From Caulobacteraceae bacterium (GTDB lineage Bacteria > Pseudomonadota > Alphaproteobacteria > Caulobacterales > Caulobacteraceae): DNA of 64,000 bases. The stretch is from NCBI GenBank assembly GCA_031291645.1, contig JARLIQ010000077.1, positions 30,407 through 94,406 on the forward strand, written 5' to 3'. The position numbers and the translations under genes were made by a program. Every line of letters starts with the position of its first letter. Positions within the stretch are counted from its first letter, which is position 1. The notes beneath the pieces are model-generated. The model saw nothing but the letters and a program-made list of their open reading frames with translations. It did no database searches and had not been told where the DNA came from. Positions 8,900 through 17,982 of this stretch are shown piece after piece.

Positions 8900-8998
8900 G
8901 GCGCTGGCCTCGTCCTGCTTGGCTGTTGATCGACAAGCACTATCGCGCGGGACCGCCCCAGCGTCTCGCCGTTTTCGGACATCAATGGCTACGGCCTT

Positions 8999-9436
8999 TC
9001 AGGCCTTGGCTTCGGTGTCCCGGGCAAGCTCGATCGCCAGGCCCACATCCTGGCCGAAGGCGACCTCCAGCGTGTTGCCGTCGGGATCGGCGATATAGGC
9101 CCAGTAGCCGACGGGCGGGCCGGAGTCCTTCGGCGGCGAGCGCAATCGGCCTTCGCGCCTGGCGAGGTCGGCCAGGTGGTCCACCTCGGCCCGGCTGGCG
9201 CAGCCGACGCCCAGGTGGCCGAACGGCCCGAGCGGGGTGTCCGACAGCCCCGGCGCCTGGATCAGCACGACGACGAACGGACGGGTCAGGTCGCTGACCC
9301 AGGCGACGCCCGCGCCCGGCTGGTCGCCCGGGCGGCGGTGCACCACCTGCATGTTGGCGTAGGTGCGGTAGAAGCGGATGCTGGCCTCGAGATCCTTCAC
9401 CGCGAAGGCGACGTGGGTGAGGCCGAGATCGGACAT
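8999..9436 (-). CDS. VOC family (glyoxalase/dioxygenase-fold) protein
   Basis: A 145-residue single vicinal-oxygen-chelate domain. It starts with LTHVAFAVKDLEASIRFYRTY (first beta-alpha-beta unit, metal His9), has FGHLGVG in the middle and ends with YIADPDGNTLEVAF, whose Glu is a usual metal ligand. These residues fit a metal-dependent lyase or isomerase of the glyoxalase I type, but the substrate cannot be inferred. A GGAG sits close upstream of the ATG. It stands alone between the alkylation-repair operon and the M16 peptidase, all on the minus strand. Confidence 0.85.
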   Translation of the reverse strand: MSDLGLTHVAFAVKDLEASIRFYRTYANMQVVHRRPGDQPGAGVAWVSDLTRPFVVVLIQAPGLSDTPLGPFGHLGVGCASRAEVDHLADLARREGRLRSPPKDSGPPVGYWAYIADPDGNTLEVAFGQDVGLAIELARDTEAKA

Positions 9437-9488
9437 GGCTTGCTCCTGACGCGGCCATTTTCGACCAGCCGTCCGGCCGGGCGCAAGC

Positions 9489-12400
9489 TCAGTTGGCCGG
9501 GTCGGGGTAGGGCAGGTGGATGGCGAACTGAACCCGCCCGTCGCTGGCTTTCGCGGTCTTCGACGGGTCGGCCGCGAGCTGGCCGGTGATGGCGATGGCC
9601 TCGCCGCCCAAGCCCCGGCCGGGCGGTTCTTCCTTGATCACGCGGCAGTCGGACAGCTTGCCCGCGTTCAGGGCGCAGTTCACCGTCACGCTGCCGGTCA
9701 GGGGCGCCGGTTTGGCGGCCGAGGGATCGGCGGCCGGCTGCGGCAGCACCTCCATCGTCCAGGCCCGCTCGTCGAGCAGGAAGGTCCGCGCCGCACGGTG
9801 AACGCCGGCGGCGGTCACGCGCTTGAGGTCGGGGATGGTGGTCCGGATGACGTCAAGCTTGCGCGGGTCGGCCTGGACGCCGCTCAGCACGGTCAGCCAA
9901 TAGCCGTTGTTCTGCTGGGACTTGGTGAACAGGTCGACGCGGGGCGCGCGGGCGCGGTCGAGTTCGTCGTGCGACACCTCCCTGGCCCGAAGGTCGGCGG
10001 CGATGCCGCGGGCGATGCGGAAGAACAGGTCGAGCTTGTCCGGCGGCACCTCGGCGGCGGCATAGATGTAGCCGTAGCCGGGAAAGACGGTCGACGTCTC
10101 CAGGCTCGTCTCCGGGACGTAGGAGGCCCCGTCCGCGATGCGCAGTTGCTCGAAGAGCCGCGCCTGGATGATCTGCTCCAGGATCCGCAGGTCGCGCGAA
10201 CGCTGAGGGTCGGAGTAGAAGTCCGCCGACGGCCAGGCGATCACGGCCATCGCCTGGTCGGGCCGGCCCTTGTGGTGGCGTATGACCGGGGAGGCCGGCG
10301 GCGCGGGGAAACGGACCTGGGTCGCGTCCGCCGGCGGCGGGGACGGGTCGGGCCGCGGCGGCAGGGCGCCGAAGGTCGCGGCCACGGCGGCGATCGCGCG
10401 TTCGGGGGTGACGGCGCCCACGACCGTGATCTCGATCGGTCCCTCCGCCAGCGGCCGGTCCAGCACCGCGCGCATGTCGGCCACGCGGGCGAAGGCTACG
10501 TCGAGGGGCGTCACGGCGGCCCACCGAGGGTCTCCGTTGTGCAGCAGAAGTCCGATGTCGCGCTGCATCACACCGCCCGGCGAGGCGGCGAAGTTGTTCA
10601 GCTGCGGGGCGGCGGCGGCGCGCACCCTGTCGAAGGCCTCCTTGCGCCAGCCGGGCTCGGTGAGATAGGCGGCCAGGACCTGAAGCTGGGTGTCGAGGTC
10701 GCTCGGGGTGGTGCCGCCCGACAGCGTGAAGCCGTCCTCGCGCGTGCCGAAGCTGACGCCATAGACCTTGGACGACAGGACCTGCTGCATGTCGTCGTAA
10801 CTGATGCCCTTCAGGCCGCCCAGCAGATAGGCGCCCGCGTCCGCCGCCCAGCGGGCCGTGCCCCGGTCCTTGGGCAGTTCGAGCAGGCCCTGGCCGAACT
10901 TGACCTGGACCAGCACCTGGTCAGCGCTGAACGTCGTGGGCTTGATCGCCAGGCGCACGCCGTTGGCGAACCGCACCAGGGTGACGCCGAGGTCGTCGAT
11001 CGCGTGTTGTTCGGCCACCCGTCCGGGCTCGCCGAAACTCCCGTAGGGCCAGACCAGGGCTTCATCCTTGACGGGCGCTTCGATCGTCTGGGTCTCGGCC
11101 GCGTTGAACGCCGCCGCGACGGTGTCCTCGCCGCCGTCGATCGCCACCGGACTGGTGACGAAGACCAAGGGCCCCGATCCGGCGAACAACCCCCTGAGGG
11201 CGTCCCTTACCTGGGCGGCGGTGAGCCCTTCGGTCGCCTGCTTGACCAGGTCGAGGTTCTCGGCCGGGCTGGTGAAGACGAACCGCCGATCGACCGAGGT
11301 CAGCAGGCCGCTGGCCAGCGTCGGCGTGGGCCGGGTGGACGCGCCGTCCGCCCCGGTCTGGTATTCGGCGCGGAAGGCGGCGACCTCGCGGTCGACCTCG
11401 GCCTGCTCGACGCCGAACTCCAGCGCCTGGCGGCGGGCGACGTCGGCCGTGATCAGGGCGCTGCGCCAATGGGCGGGATCGATGTCGACCGACAGCAGGG
11501 TCAGCTTGGCCGAACGGGCCTGAGCCTGGCTGGTCAGCTGGGCGCTCAGGAACGGTCGGTCGATCTGGTTGGCCATCCGCTGGAGACGGTGGCTGACGAT
11601 GGCCAGGGCGATGCTCTCGACCACGTTGCGCCGAACCTTGGCCTGGGTTTCCGCGCCGCCGTCATAGGGGGCGACCCATCCGACCGCGACCAGGCGCGAC
11701 AGCTTGGGATCGACCACCAGCCGGGTCTCCATGCCGCGCTTCAGCGGCGGACCCAGCACCGGTTCCGGCCCCGCCGGCCCCACGGCCCGCCAGTCGTCGA
11801 AGCGGGCCTTGATCTTGGCCTCGACCAGGTCCGGATCGACGTCGCCGACCACGATCAGCGTCGCCCGCTCGGGCCGGTAATAGGCCCGGTAGAAGGCGCG
11901 CAGGGCCTCGGCCGGCGCGTGCTCGATGTTGTCGACCGTGCCGATCGGCATGTGCGCGGCCAGGGGCTGGCCCTTGTAGAAGAAGCTGAGTTCCTCGCGC
12001 GAGGTGCGATAGCTCGGCGTGTCGCGCGTGCGCTCCTCCGACAGCACGGTCCCGCGCTCGGCGTCCAGCGCGTCCGGGCGCATGAGGATCTCGCTGGCGG
12101 TCTCCCGCATGCGCATCAGACCGGTGTCCAGGGTGCGCGGGTCGGCGTTGGGCAGGTCGAACTGGTAGAAGGTCTGGCTTTCGGTGGTGAAGGCGCTGAC
12201 GTCCGCCCCCATGGCCATGCCCAGCCGCTGCAGTCCCTTCCACTCCTCGGCCTGGGGCACGTGGGTAGTGCCGCGGAACGACATGTGCTCGACCATGTGG
12301 GCCAGGCCCGCCTGGGCCTCGGTCTCCATCAGCGAGCCGGCGTCGATGCGGAAGCGGATCGAGACCTCGCCCTGGGGCGTGGCGTTGCGCATGATCGCAT

Positions 12401-12596
12401 AGCGCATGCCATTGGGCAGGGTCCCGAAGCGGACGGCGGGATCGGCCGGCAGGTCTCCGCCATCCTGGGACCAGTTCCCGCCCGCCGGGGCGGCGGCCGC
12501 CGAGACGACGGCCGGGGCGCTCGCCAGCAGGCTCGCCGCGCCCGCCACGGCGCCGAGCCAGGTCCACGCCGCCCGGCGCCACGAAAATTGGTTCAC
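9489..12596 (-). CDS. Exported M16 family zinc peptidase with C-terminal TonB-C-like domain
   Basis: A 1035-residue exported insulinase/pitrilysin-type protease. The signal peptide covers ~1-35 (WLGAVAGAASLLASAPAVV, then AAAAP). The zinc site is the M16 HxxEH motif (HMVEHMSFRGTTH, near residue 102), with a downstream Glu in the ERGTVLSEERTRD region. Four M16-type alpha/beta domains follow, the second half presumably inactive. The protein exceeds the usual ~930-950 residues. The extra end carries VTVNCALNAGKLSDCRV and EEPPGRGLGGEAI, which look like a TonB_C domain. The GTG start at 12596 has GAGGATGA upstream. It probably degrades peptides in the periplasm. Confidence 0.9.
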   Translation of the reverse strand: MNQFSWRRAAWTWLGAVAGAASLLASAPAVVSAAAAPAGGNWSQDGGDLPADPAVRFGTLPNGMRYAIMRNATPQGEVSIRFRIDAGSLMETEAQAGLAHMVEHMSFRGTTHVPQAEEWKGLQRLGMAMGADVSAFTTESQTFYQFDLPNADPRTLDTGLMRMRETASEILMRPDALDAERGTVLSEERTRDTPSYRTSREELSFFYKGQPLAAHMPIGTVDNIEHAPAEALRAFYRAYYRPERATLIVVGDVDPDLVEAKIKARFDDWRAVGPAGPEPVLGPPLKRGMETRLVVDPKLSRLVAVGWVAPYDGGAETQAKVRRNVVESIALAIVSHRLQRMANQIDRPFLSAQLTSQAQARSAKLTLLSVDIDPAHWRSALITADVARRQALEFGVEQAEVDREVAAFRAEYQTGADGASTRPTPTLASGLLTSVDRRFVFTSPAENLDLVKQATEGLTAAQVRDALRGLFAGSGPLVFVTSPVAIDGGEDTVAAAFNAAETQTIEAPVKDEALVWPYGSFGEPGRVAEQHAIDDLGVTLVRFANGVRLAIKPTTFSADQVLVQVKFGQGLLELPKDRGTARWAADAGAYLLGGLKGISYDDMQQVLSSKVYGVSFGTREDGFTLSGGTTPSDLDTQLQVLAAYLTEPGWRKEAFDRVRAAAAPQLNNFAASPGGVMQRDIGLLLHNGDPRWAAVTPLDVAFARVADMRAVLDRPLAEGPIEITVVGAVTPERAIAAVAATFGALPPRPDPSPPPADATQVRFPAPPASPVIRHHKGRPDQAMAVIAWPSADFYSDPQRSRDLRILEQIIQARLFEQLRIADGASYVPETSLETSTVFPGYGYIYAAAEVPPDKLDLFFRIARGIAADLRAREVSHDELDRARAPRVDLFTKSQQNNGYWLTVLSGVQADPRKLDVIRTTIPDLKRVTAAGVHRAARTFLLDERAWTMEVLPQPAADPSAAKPAPLTGSVTVNCALNAGKLSDCRVIKEEPPGRGLGGEAIAITGQLAADPSKTAKASDGRVQFAIHLPYPDPAN

Positions 12597-12685
12597 GCAG
12601 TCATCCTCGGACGCGCCTCGCGCCTTCCCGGCCCGGGCCCTGGACCTCTAAATGCTCGTAATCGCGGCCGCCGCCAAGGGCCGCC

Positions 12686-13393
12686 TCAGAGCGGAGCGGC
12701 GAGCACCACCCCGGTGCATACGGCGGCGAAATGGACGCCGGCCGCGACCACCACGAAACCGTGCCAGATGGCCCGTCGGTACGGCGCCTGGCTGTGGAAC
12801 ACCAGCGTCCCGGTCGTATACAGCAGCCCGCCGATCACCAGCATCGCCAGCGCCGATAGGGGCAGGCCGTCGATGAGCGGGCGGATGGCGATCAGGGCGA
12901 CCCAGCCGAAGGCGACGTAGACCAGGGTCCACAGCCATTCGGGCAGGCGGGTGAACACCAGCTTGCCCGCCACGCCGCTGAGCGCGACGGTCCACACCAG
13001 CGCCGTCATGCCCGGCGCCCACAGGCCGGTGAAGCGCTGGGTGGTGAAGGGCGTGTAGGAACCCGCGATCATCAGGAAGATCGCCGCCTCGTCCAATCGC
13101 CGCAGGAAGGGGCGCGCGGCGGTGGCGTGGGTGAGGTTGTAGGCGGCCGAACAGCCCAGCATGGCGAGCAAACAGAGGTCGTACAGCCCTGTCGCCAGGG
13201 CCAGGCCGCCGCCGCCGTGCGACGTCAGGGCGAGGACCAGCAGGGTGACGCCGCCCGCCGCGGCCGCGACGATGCCGACCCCGTGCACCAAGCCGTCCGC
13301 CAGCCATTCGGCCGCGTTGGGGTAGTGCGGTTCGTCGACGGCGGCCTGGATGGGCCGGCTTTTCCGCGCGACGCGGAGGAGCGGAAGGGTCAT
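12686..13393 (-). CDS. Hemolysin III / PAQR family membrane protein
   Basis: A 235-residue protein with seven predicted membrane helices of the HlyIII (AdipoR-like) family. Family marks are the early PNAAEWLADGLVHGVG, the SAAYNLTHA stretch after TM3, the RRLDEAAIFLMIAGSYTPF helix, and the C-terminal IWHGFVVVAAGVHF with the conserved His residues that bind metal in relatives. The bacterial role is poorly defined, so the hemolysin name should not be read as a toxin. It is monocistronic, with clear gaps on both sides. Confidence 0.9.
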   Translation of the reverse strand: MTLPLLRVARKSRPIQAAVDEPHYPNAAEWLADGLVHGVGIVAAAAGGVTLLVLALTSHGGGGLALATGLYDLCLLAMLGCSAAYNLTHATAARPFLRRLDEAAIFLMIAGSYTPFTTQRFTGLWAPGMTALVWTVALSGVAGKLVFTRLPEWLWTLVYVAFGWVALIAIRPLIDGLPLSALAMLVIGGLLYTTGTLVFHSQAPYRRAIWHGFVVVAAGVHFAAVCTGVVLAAPL

Positions 13394-13524
13394 GCTCGTG
13401 CCTCGAACCAGTTCGCGATCCCTTATGGGCTTGGTTTGTCATTGATGTGGCCGCGCGCTCCGGGTTTGGATGCGCTGGATCAAATCCGCGGGGAACGGCG
13501 GCGGTTTCATTCAGGAGTGTGGCG

Positions 13525-14010
13525 ATGCAGACACTGGCCCCGGTGGCGGAAGCGCTTGCCGCGCAGCTGAAGGCCGCCCGGCAGACCGTGGCCGTGGCCG
13601 AATCCTCGTCCGGCGGGCTGATTTCGGCGGCTCTGCTCGCCGTGCCGGGCGCCTCGGCCTATTTCCTCGGCGGGGCGGTGGTCTACACCGCGCGGGCCAG
13701 GATGCGGCTCCTGGGCCTGCCGCGTGAAGCGGTGGCCGGCATGCGTTCGGCCAGCGAGCCCTACGCCCTGCTGCTCGCCCGCTCGATCCGCACCCAGTTC
13801 GAGGCCGACTGGGGCGTCTCGGAGACTGGTGCGGCGGGGCCGACCGGCAATCCCTACGGCGATGCCGCGGGCCACAGCTGCGTGGCGGTGTCCGGCCCGG
13901 TGGAGTTCGCGCTCACCCTGGAGACCGGCCGGGCCGACCGCGCCGGGAACATGACGGCTTTCGCCCAGGCGGCGCTCGACCTGCTGCACAAGGCCCTCGC
14001 CGGGGCTTGA
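13525..14010 (+). CDS. CinA-family nicotinamide-nucleotide amidase-like protein
   Basis: A 161-residue stand-alone CinA C-terminal domain (PncC-like), which deamidates nicotinamide mononucleotide to recycle pyridine nucleotides. The signature AESSSGGLISAALLAVPGAS near residue 25 replaces the usual AESCTGG. ETGAAGPTGNPYGDAAG near residue 105 is the second conserved loop. The ATG at 13525 is chosen because AGGAG lies 7 nt upstream. A longer GTG-started frame from 13447 has no such signal. The loss of Cys in the first motif is seen in some relatives and may affect activity. Confidence 0.85.
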   Translation: MQTLAPVAEALAAQLKAARQTVAVAESSSGGLISAALLAVPGASAYFLGGAVVYTARARMRLLGLPREAVAGMRSASEPYALLLARSIRTQFEADWGVSETGAAGPTGNPYGDAAGHSCVAVSGPVEFALTLETGRADRAGNMTAFAQAALDLLHKALAGA

Positions 14011-14093
14011 GGCGGCGGTCTGCAAGCAAACGAAAGGTTAAGGGCCGGCGGTCATCCTGAGGTTGCGCACTGTGCGCTAAGAGACCGCCCCGC

Positions 14094-16586
14094 ATGTCGG
14101 ATCAAGACCCCTCCGGTCCGCGGAAACGCCGCCTGGAGGCGATCAAGGGCGTCGACCCGGAGGCAGCCCGGGCGACCTTCGATCGCATCGCCTTTCTGGT
14201 TCAGTGTTTCGCCGGCGCCCCGATCGTCCAGGTCTGCATCATGGACGACGACCGGGTCTGGACGACCGGCGTGTCCGACGCGCCGCTGCCGCCGGCCTCC
14301 GCCGGGCAAGCCTTTGTCAGCCAGGTTATCGGCGGGGAGCAGGTGCTGTGGGTCGAGGACGCGCGCCGGGACCGCCGGCTGCGCCACACGGCGCTGGTCG
14401 CCGGGCCGACCGCCATCCGCTTCCTGGCCGGCGCCCCCATTCGGCTCTCGGACGGGGTGCGGATCGGCGCGGTCTCGATTCTGGACCGCAGGCCCCGCCC
14501 GTTCGACGCCTTCCTCGCGGCCAGGCTGGAGGATTTCGCCGCCCTGATCGCCGAGGACTGGGATCGGCGCCGGGCCGCGGTCGGCCCTGGGGCGGCGCCC
14601 ACAGGCGCCGACGAATTCGACAAGTGGCGCATGGCCTTGGCCCAAGCGGCCCCCATCGCCCTGGTGATGACGGACCGGGATCTGCGGGTGATCCGCGCCA
14701 GTCCGCGCTGGTTGGCCGACCGCGGACTGGACGGTGAAGCGGTGGTGGGAAGACGCCTGGACGAGGTGTTCCCCGGTCCGCACGGGGACTACCAGGATGG
14801 GATAGGGCGGGCGCTGGCCGGCGAGCCCGCCCGCTGGGATCGGGCCAGGCTCGTCCTGCCGGACGGCCGGCGCCTCTGGGTGCGTGGCGAGGCCGCGCCC
14901 TGGCGGGAGGCGGACGGCTCGATCGGCGGCCTTCTGATCAAGAGCGCCGACATCACCGACATGGTCGAGGCGGTCGAGGCCGCCCGCCGTTCGGAGCAGC
15001 GGCTGCGCCTGGCGACCGACCTGGCCGAATTGCGGGTCTGGGAAGCCGATTTCACGCGCCGGCGATTGACGTCGTTCGGCGCAGCGCTTGGCGGCGACGT
15101 CGACGACGTGGTCGAGGTCCGGATGGAGGACGACCTCTGGCGCGGCGTTCATCCGGCGGACCTGCCCGCGGCGAAGGCGCAGTGGCGGAGGCATCTGGCC
15201 GAGGGCGCGCCCTTCCGCGCCAGCTTTCGCATTCTGCAGGTCGACGGGCCGCACATCTGGGTGGCGGCCGCCGCCGAGGCGGTCCGCGGTCCGGACGGCC
15301 AGGTCGAACGCATCGTCGGCGTGCTCAAGAACATCGACCGGGAGAAGCGTTCCGAACAGGCCATGGCCAAGGCGTTGCAGGCGGCGGAGGCCGCCAATCG
15401 GGCGAAGAGCGAATTCCTGGCCAATATGAGCCACGAGATCCGCACGCCCTTGAACGGGGTGATGGGAATCGCCAGCGCCCTTGGCCGCACCGACCTGGCG
15501 CCGGTGCAGCGGGAGATGGTCGAACTGATCGGCGCCTCGGCCCATACCCTGGAGGCCCTGCTGTCGGACGTGCTCGACCTGGCGCGAATCGAGTCGGGGC
15601 GGCTGGCGCTGCGCGACGAGCCGTTCGACCTGGGCGATTCGCTTCGATTGGTGGCCGGCCTGTTTGAGGCCAGGGCCAAGGACAAGGGCCTGGCTTTCAG
15701 GACCACCATCTCGCCGGCCGCTAGGACCATGGTCCGCGGCGACGTGGTCCGGCTGCGCCAGATCGTGTCCAACCTTTTGTCAAACGCCGTGAAGTTCACC
15801 CAGGAGGGCCGGGTTTCGCTGCAGGTCGAGGCGGAGCGCGCGGACGGACGCCTGCGCGTCGGGCTCTCGGTGATCGACACCGGCATGGGCTTCGACGCCG
15901 AGGTCGGTCGGCGGCTGTTCCAGCGCTTCGAGCAGGCCGATGGATCGATCACGCGCCGGTTCGGCGGCGCCGGCCTCGGCCTGGCCATTTCCAGGTCGCT
16001 GGCCGACGCGATGGGCGGCGCCCTGACCGCGAGCGCGACGCCCGGCAAGGGGGCGATCTTCACCCTCAAGCTGGAGTTGGCCTGCGCCGAGGAACAGGCG
16101 CCGGCCGAGCCCGAACCGCCAGACGCCGTCGCGGAGACGCCGGCGCAAGGCGGGGCGGCGCCCCCGCCGCCGATGCGGGTCCTGCTGGCCGAGGATCACC
16201 CGACCAACCGGAAGGTGGTGAGCCTGATCCTGCAGGCGATCGGCGCGGACCTAGTCTGTGTCGAGAACGGCGCGCTCGCCGTCGAGGCCGCGTCCCGCGA
16301 ATCCTTCGACCTGATCCTGATGGACATGCAGATGCCGGTCCTGGACGGCCTCGACGCCATCGTCGCCATTCGCGCGCAGGAACAGCGCGAGGGGCGCGAG
16401 CGCACCCCGATCCTGACGCTGACGGCCAACGCCATGGCCGAGAACGCGGACGCGTCGGCGGCGGCCGGGGCGGACGGGCGCCTGACCAAGCCGATCGCCG
16501 CCGAGCGGCTGATCGCGGCGGTGCGCGGCGCGCGGCGCCCGCAGCCGCCGACCGTGTCGGCCGACGGCCTGTCGCAGGCGCGCTGA
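14094..16586 (+). CDS. Hybrid histidine kinase with GAF and PAS sensor domains
   Basis: An 830-residue soluble hybrid kinase. A GAF-like domain lies at ~15-165. A PAS domain lies at ~185-295 (IALVMTDRDLRVIRASPRW), with a second PAS at ~305-425. HisKA near 440 has the phospho-His in EFLANMSHEIRTPLNG. HATPase_c spans ~545-665 with the N box SNLLSNAVKFT, DTGMGF and GAGLGLAI. A receiver spans ~690-805 with LILMDMQMPVLDG and LTKPI. No membrane helices are present, so it would sense a cytoplasmic signal or small ligand. No response-regulator gene is adjacent. The ATG at 14094 lacks an obvious ribosome-binding site. Confidence 0.93.
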   Translation: MSDQDPSGPRKRRLEAIKGVDPEAARATFDRIAFLVQCFAGAPIVQVCIMDDDRVWTTGVSDAPLPPASAGQAFVSQVIGGEQVLWVEDARRDRRLRHTALVAGPTAIRFLAGAPIRLSDGVRIGAVSILDRRPRPFDAFLAARLEDFAALIAEDWDRRRAAVGPGAAPTGADEFDKWRMALAQAAPIALVMTDRDLRVIRASPRWLADRGLDGEAVVGRRLDEVFPGPHGDYQDGIGRALAGEPARWDRARLVLPDGRRLWVRGEAAPWREADGSIGGLLIKSADITDMVEAVEAARRSEQRLRLATDLAELRVWEADFTRRRLTSFGAALGGDVDDVVEVRMEDDLWRGVHPADLPAAKAQWRRHLAEGAPFRASFRILQVDGPHIWVAAAAEAVRGPDGQVERIVGVLKNIDREKRSEQAMAKALQAAEAANRAKSEFLANMSHEIRTPLNGVMGIASALGRTDLAPVQREMVELIGASAHTLEALLSDVLDLARIESGRLALRDEPFDLGDSLRLVAGLFEARAKDKGLAFRTTISPAARTMVRGDVVRLRQIVSNLLSNAVKFTQEGRVSLQVEAERADGRLRVGLSVIDTGMGFDAEVGRRLFQRFEQADGSITRRFGGAGLGLAISRSLADAMGGALTASATPGKGAIFTLKLELACAEEQAPAEPEPPDAVAETPAQGGAAPPPPMRVLLAEDHPTNRKVVSLILQAIGADLVCVENGALAVEAASRESFDLILMDMQMPVLDGLDAIVAIRAQEQREGRERTPILTLTANAMAENADASAAAGADGRLTKPIAAERLIAAVRGARRPQPPTVSADGLSQAR

Positions 16587-16636
16587 ACCGGCGCTATGAT
16601 CGCGCCAGGCTCAATGGGCGTGCGCGGAGGTCGGCG

Positions 16637-16837
16637 ATGGTCGAGCTGGTCAAGACGTCCAATCCGGTGCGGATATCCTTCCTCCAGGCCGTGCTGGCCG
16701 ACGCCGGCATCGAAACCTTCCTCGCCGACGCCGGAGCGGCGTCGCTCTGGGGGTCGACCATTCCGGCCAGGCTGATGGTCGATGAGGCGGATCTGGATCG
16801 CGCGCGTCGACTGATCGAGGCCGCCGAGGCCGGGTAG
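16637..16837 (+). CDS. DUF2007 small protein
   Basis: A 66-residue protein that fits the DUF2007 'putative signal transducing' family. It begins MVELVKTSNPVRISFLQAVL, has a turn with GIETFLAD, and ends VDEADLDRARRLIEAAE. This is the ferredoxin-like fold pattern of the family; biochemical function is unknown. A GGAGGTCGGCG run precedes the ATG. It sits 50 bp after the hybrid kinase on the same strand and could be read from the same transcript. Confidence 0.8.
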   Translation: MVELVKTSNPVRISFLQAVLADAGIETFLADAGAASLWGSTIPARLMVDEADLDRARRLIEAAEAG

Positions 16838-16976
16838 GGCGCTCCATTTCGGTTCGGCTCCTGGCCGTGTCGGCGCGTGGCGCGACGGAAACGCCCGGCC
16901 GAGCCGTGCAATACCGGGGCAACAACAACGTGCGCTTTCTCGAGACGCACCCTCTGTCATTGGGACTAAAAACAAC

Positions 16977-17540
16977 ATGAGATCGACTATCCGAGTGCTG
17001 GCGAGCCTCGCCGCCCTGAGCGCGGCCGTCTGCGTGTCTTCCGTCAGCTTCGCGCAGGAGCCGCCTCCCGGCGGAGCCCCGCCGCCGCCCGCCGCCGGCG
17101 GGCATGAACATTGGGCCGAACGCATGCGCGAGCACGCCGAGGCGCGGGCCAAGGCGTTGCGCGCCATCCTGAATCTGCGGCCCGACCAGGAGCCGGCGTT
17201 CCAGGCCTTCCTGGCGTCGATGAAGCCCGAGCACCCGGAAGGCATGCCTGAGCATCCCGGCATGGATCACCCGGACATGAACGCCATGGACCACCCGGAC
17301 ATGGACGCCATGGAGCAGCTGACGACGCCCCAGCGCCTCGACAAGATGGCGGCGCGCATGGCCGAGCATCAGGCCGAGTTCCAGCGCCGGGCCGAGGCGA
17401 TCAAGCGCTTCTACGCCGTGCTCAGCCCCGAGCAGCAGCGGGCGTTCGACGCCCTGCACGGCCTGATGGGCCATGGCCCTGAGGGGCGCGAAGGCCCAGG
17501 CGCCCCCGGCCCGGGCCCCGGTCCGCACGGCATGGACTGA
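16977..17540 (+). CDS. Spy/CpxP-like periplasmic protein with Met/His-rich insert
   Basis: A 187-residue exported protein. The signal peptide covers ~1-27 (VLASLAALSAAVCVSSVSFAQ) and is followed by a Pro/Gly linker. Two helical segments carry LTXXQ-family features: AILNLRPDQEPAFQAF near residue 65 and VLSPEQQRAFDALHGL near the end, with LTTPQRLDKMAARM between. This is the layout of Spy/CpxP/ZraP chaperone-like and metal-sensing proteins. Between the helices is a Met/His/Asp-rich insert of tandem MDHPDMNA units that could bind copper or another metal. The tail is Gly/Pro-rich. It heads a run of small exported genes. Confidence 0.75.
   Translation: MRSTIRVLASLAALSAAVCVSSVSFAQEPPPGGAPPPPAAGGHEHWAERMREHAEARAKALRAILNLRPDQEPAFQAFLASMKPEHPEGMPEHPGMDHPDMNAMDHPDMDAMEQLTTPQRLDKMAARMAEHQAEFQRRAEAIKRFYAVLSPEQQRAFDALHGLMGHGPEGREGPGAPGPGPGPHGMD
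17262..17309 (+). repeat. Two tandem 24-bp units encoding MDHPDM(N/D)A
   Basis: Two near-identical 24-bp units start at 17262 and 17286. They encode MDHPDMNA and MDHPDMDA inside the Spy-like protein, and a partial third unit is recognisable upstream as EHPG. The pattern indicates local duplication that enlarged a Met/His metal-binding-like patch. Confidence 0.8.
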
Positions 17541-17567
17541 TCGCGCCACGCCGCGACCCGGAATTTT

Positions 17568-17597
17568 CTCCGGCTCCGTCTTCGGACGGGGCCGGAG
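17568..17597. other. Stable 13-bp intergenic hairpin with UUCG tetraloop
   Basis: Arms 17568-17580 and 17585-17597 pair over 13 bp (one T-G wobble) around a TTCG loop. It lies between the Spy-like gene and the Cys-rich gene. No T-tract follows on either strand, so it looks more like a transcript-stabilising or processing element than a classical terminator. Confidence 0.6.
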
Positions 17598-17616
17598 GCT
17601 GTCAGGAAAGTAACGG

Positions 17617-17916
17617 ATGAAATATTGGATCGTCGCGGGCGCAGCCCTTGCGATCGCCGGGTCGGCCTATGGCGTCGGTGTCGCCCAGCAGCGTGAGGGC
17701 GGTGGCCCCATGGCCGGCCTTCGCCAGGCCTGCCGCGCCGACGTTCAGAAACTCTGCTCGGACGTACAGCCCGGCGGCGGCCGCCTCATGCAATGCATGC
17801 GCGACCACCGGGACCAGCTCTCCAACGGCTGCAAGTCGATGCTGGTGAACGCCCATGGACATCGTCCCGGCGGCCAGGACGGCTCGCCGCCCGCTACGCC
17901 TTCGCCGCAAGGCTGA
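17617..17916 (+). CDS. Exported cysteine-rich repeat-like small protein
   Basis: A 99-residue protein with a signal peptide (YWIVAGAALAIAGSAYGVGVA, cleaved near residue 24). The Cys pattern RQACRADVQKLCSDVQPGGG then LMQCMRDHRDQLSNGCKSML gives four Cys spaced as in one GLG1/'cysteine-rich repeat' unit (C-x7-C ... C-x11-C). Two disulfides in the periplasm are likely. Bacterial members are small, abundant and of unknown role. The Pro-rich tail is low complexity. It lies between the Spy-like protein and an EF-hand lipoprotein, suggesting envelope stress or metal-related context. Confidence 0.75.
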   Translation: MKYWIVAGAALAIAGSAYGVGVAQQREGGGPMAGLRQACRADVQKLCSDVQPGGGRLMQCMRDHRDQLSNGCKSMLVNAHGHRPGGQDGSPPATPSPQG

Positions 17917-17982
17917 AGCGCAAATCGCCGCCATGACGGCTTGATGGAACCGCGTCGGGGGGCCGACCAGTAGGACTTTCCC

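Noticed and set aside
9516..12920. An 1134-codon plus-strand frame over the M16 peptidase
   Set aside because: Shadow of the real gene; no domain, biased composition.
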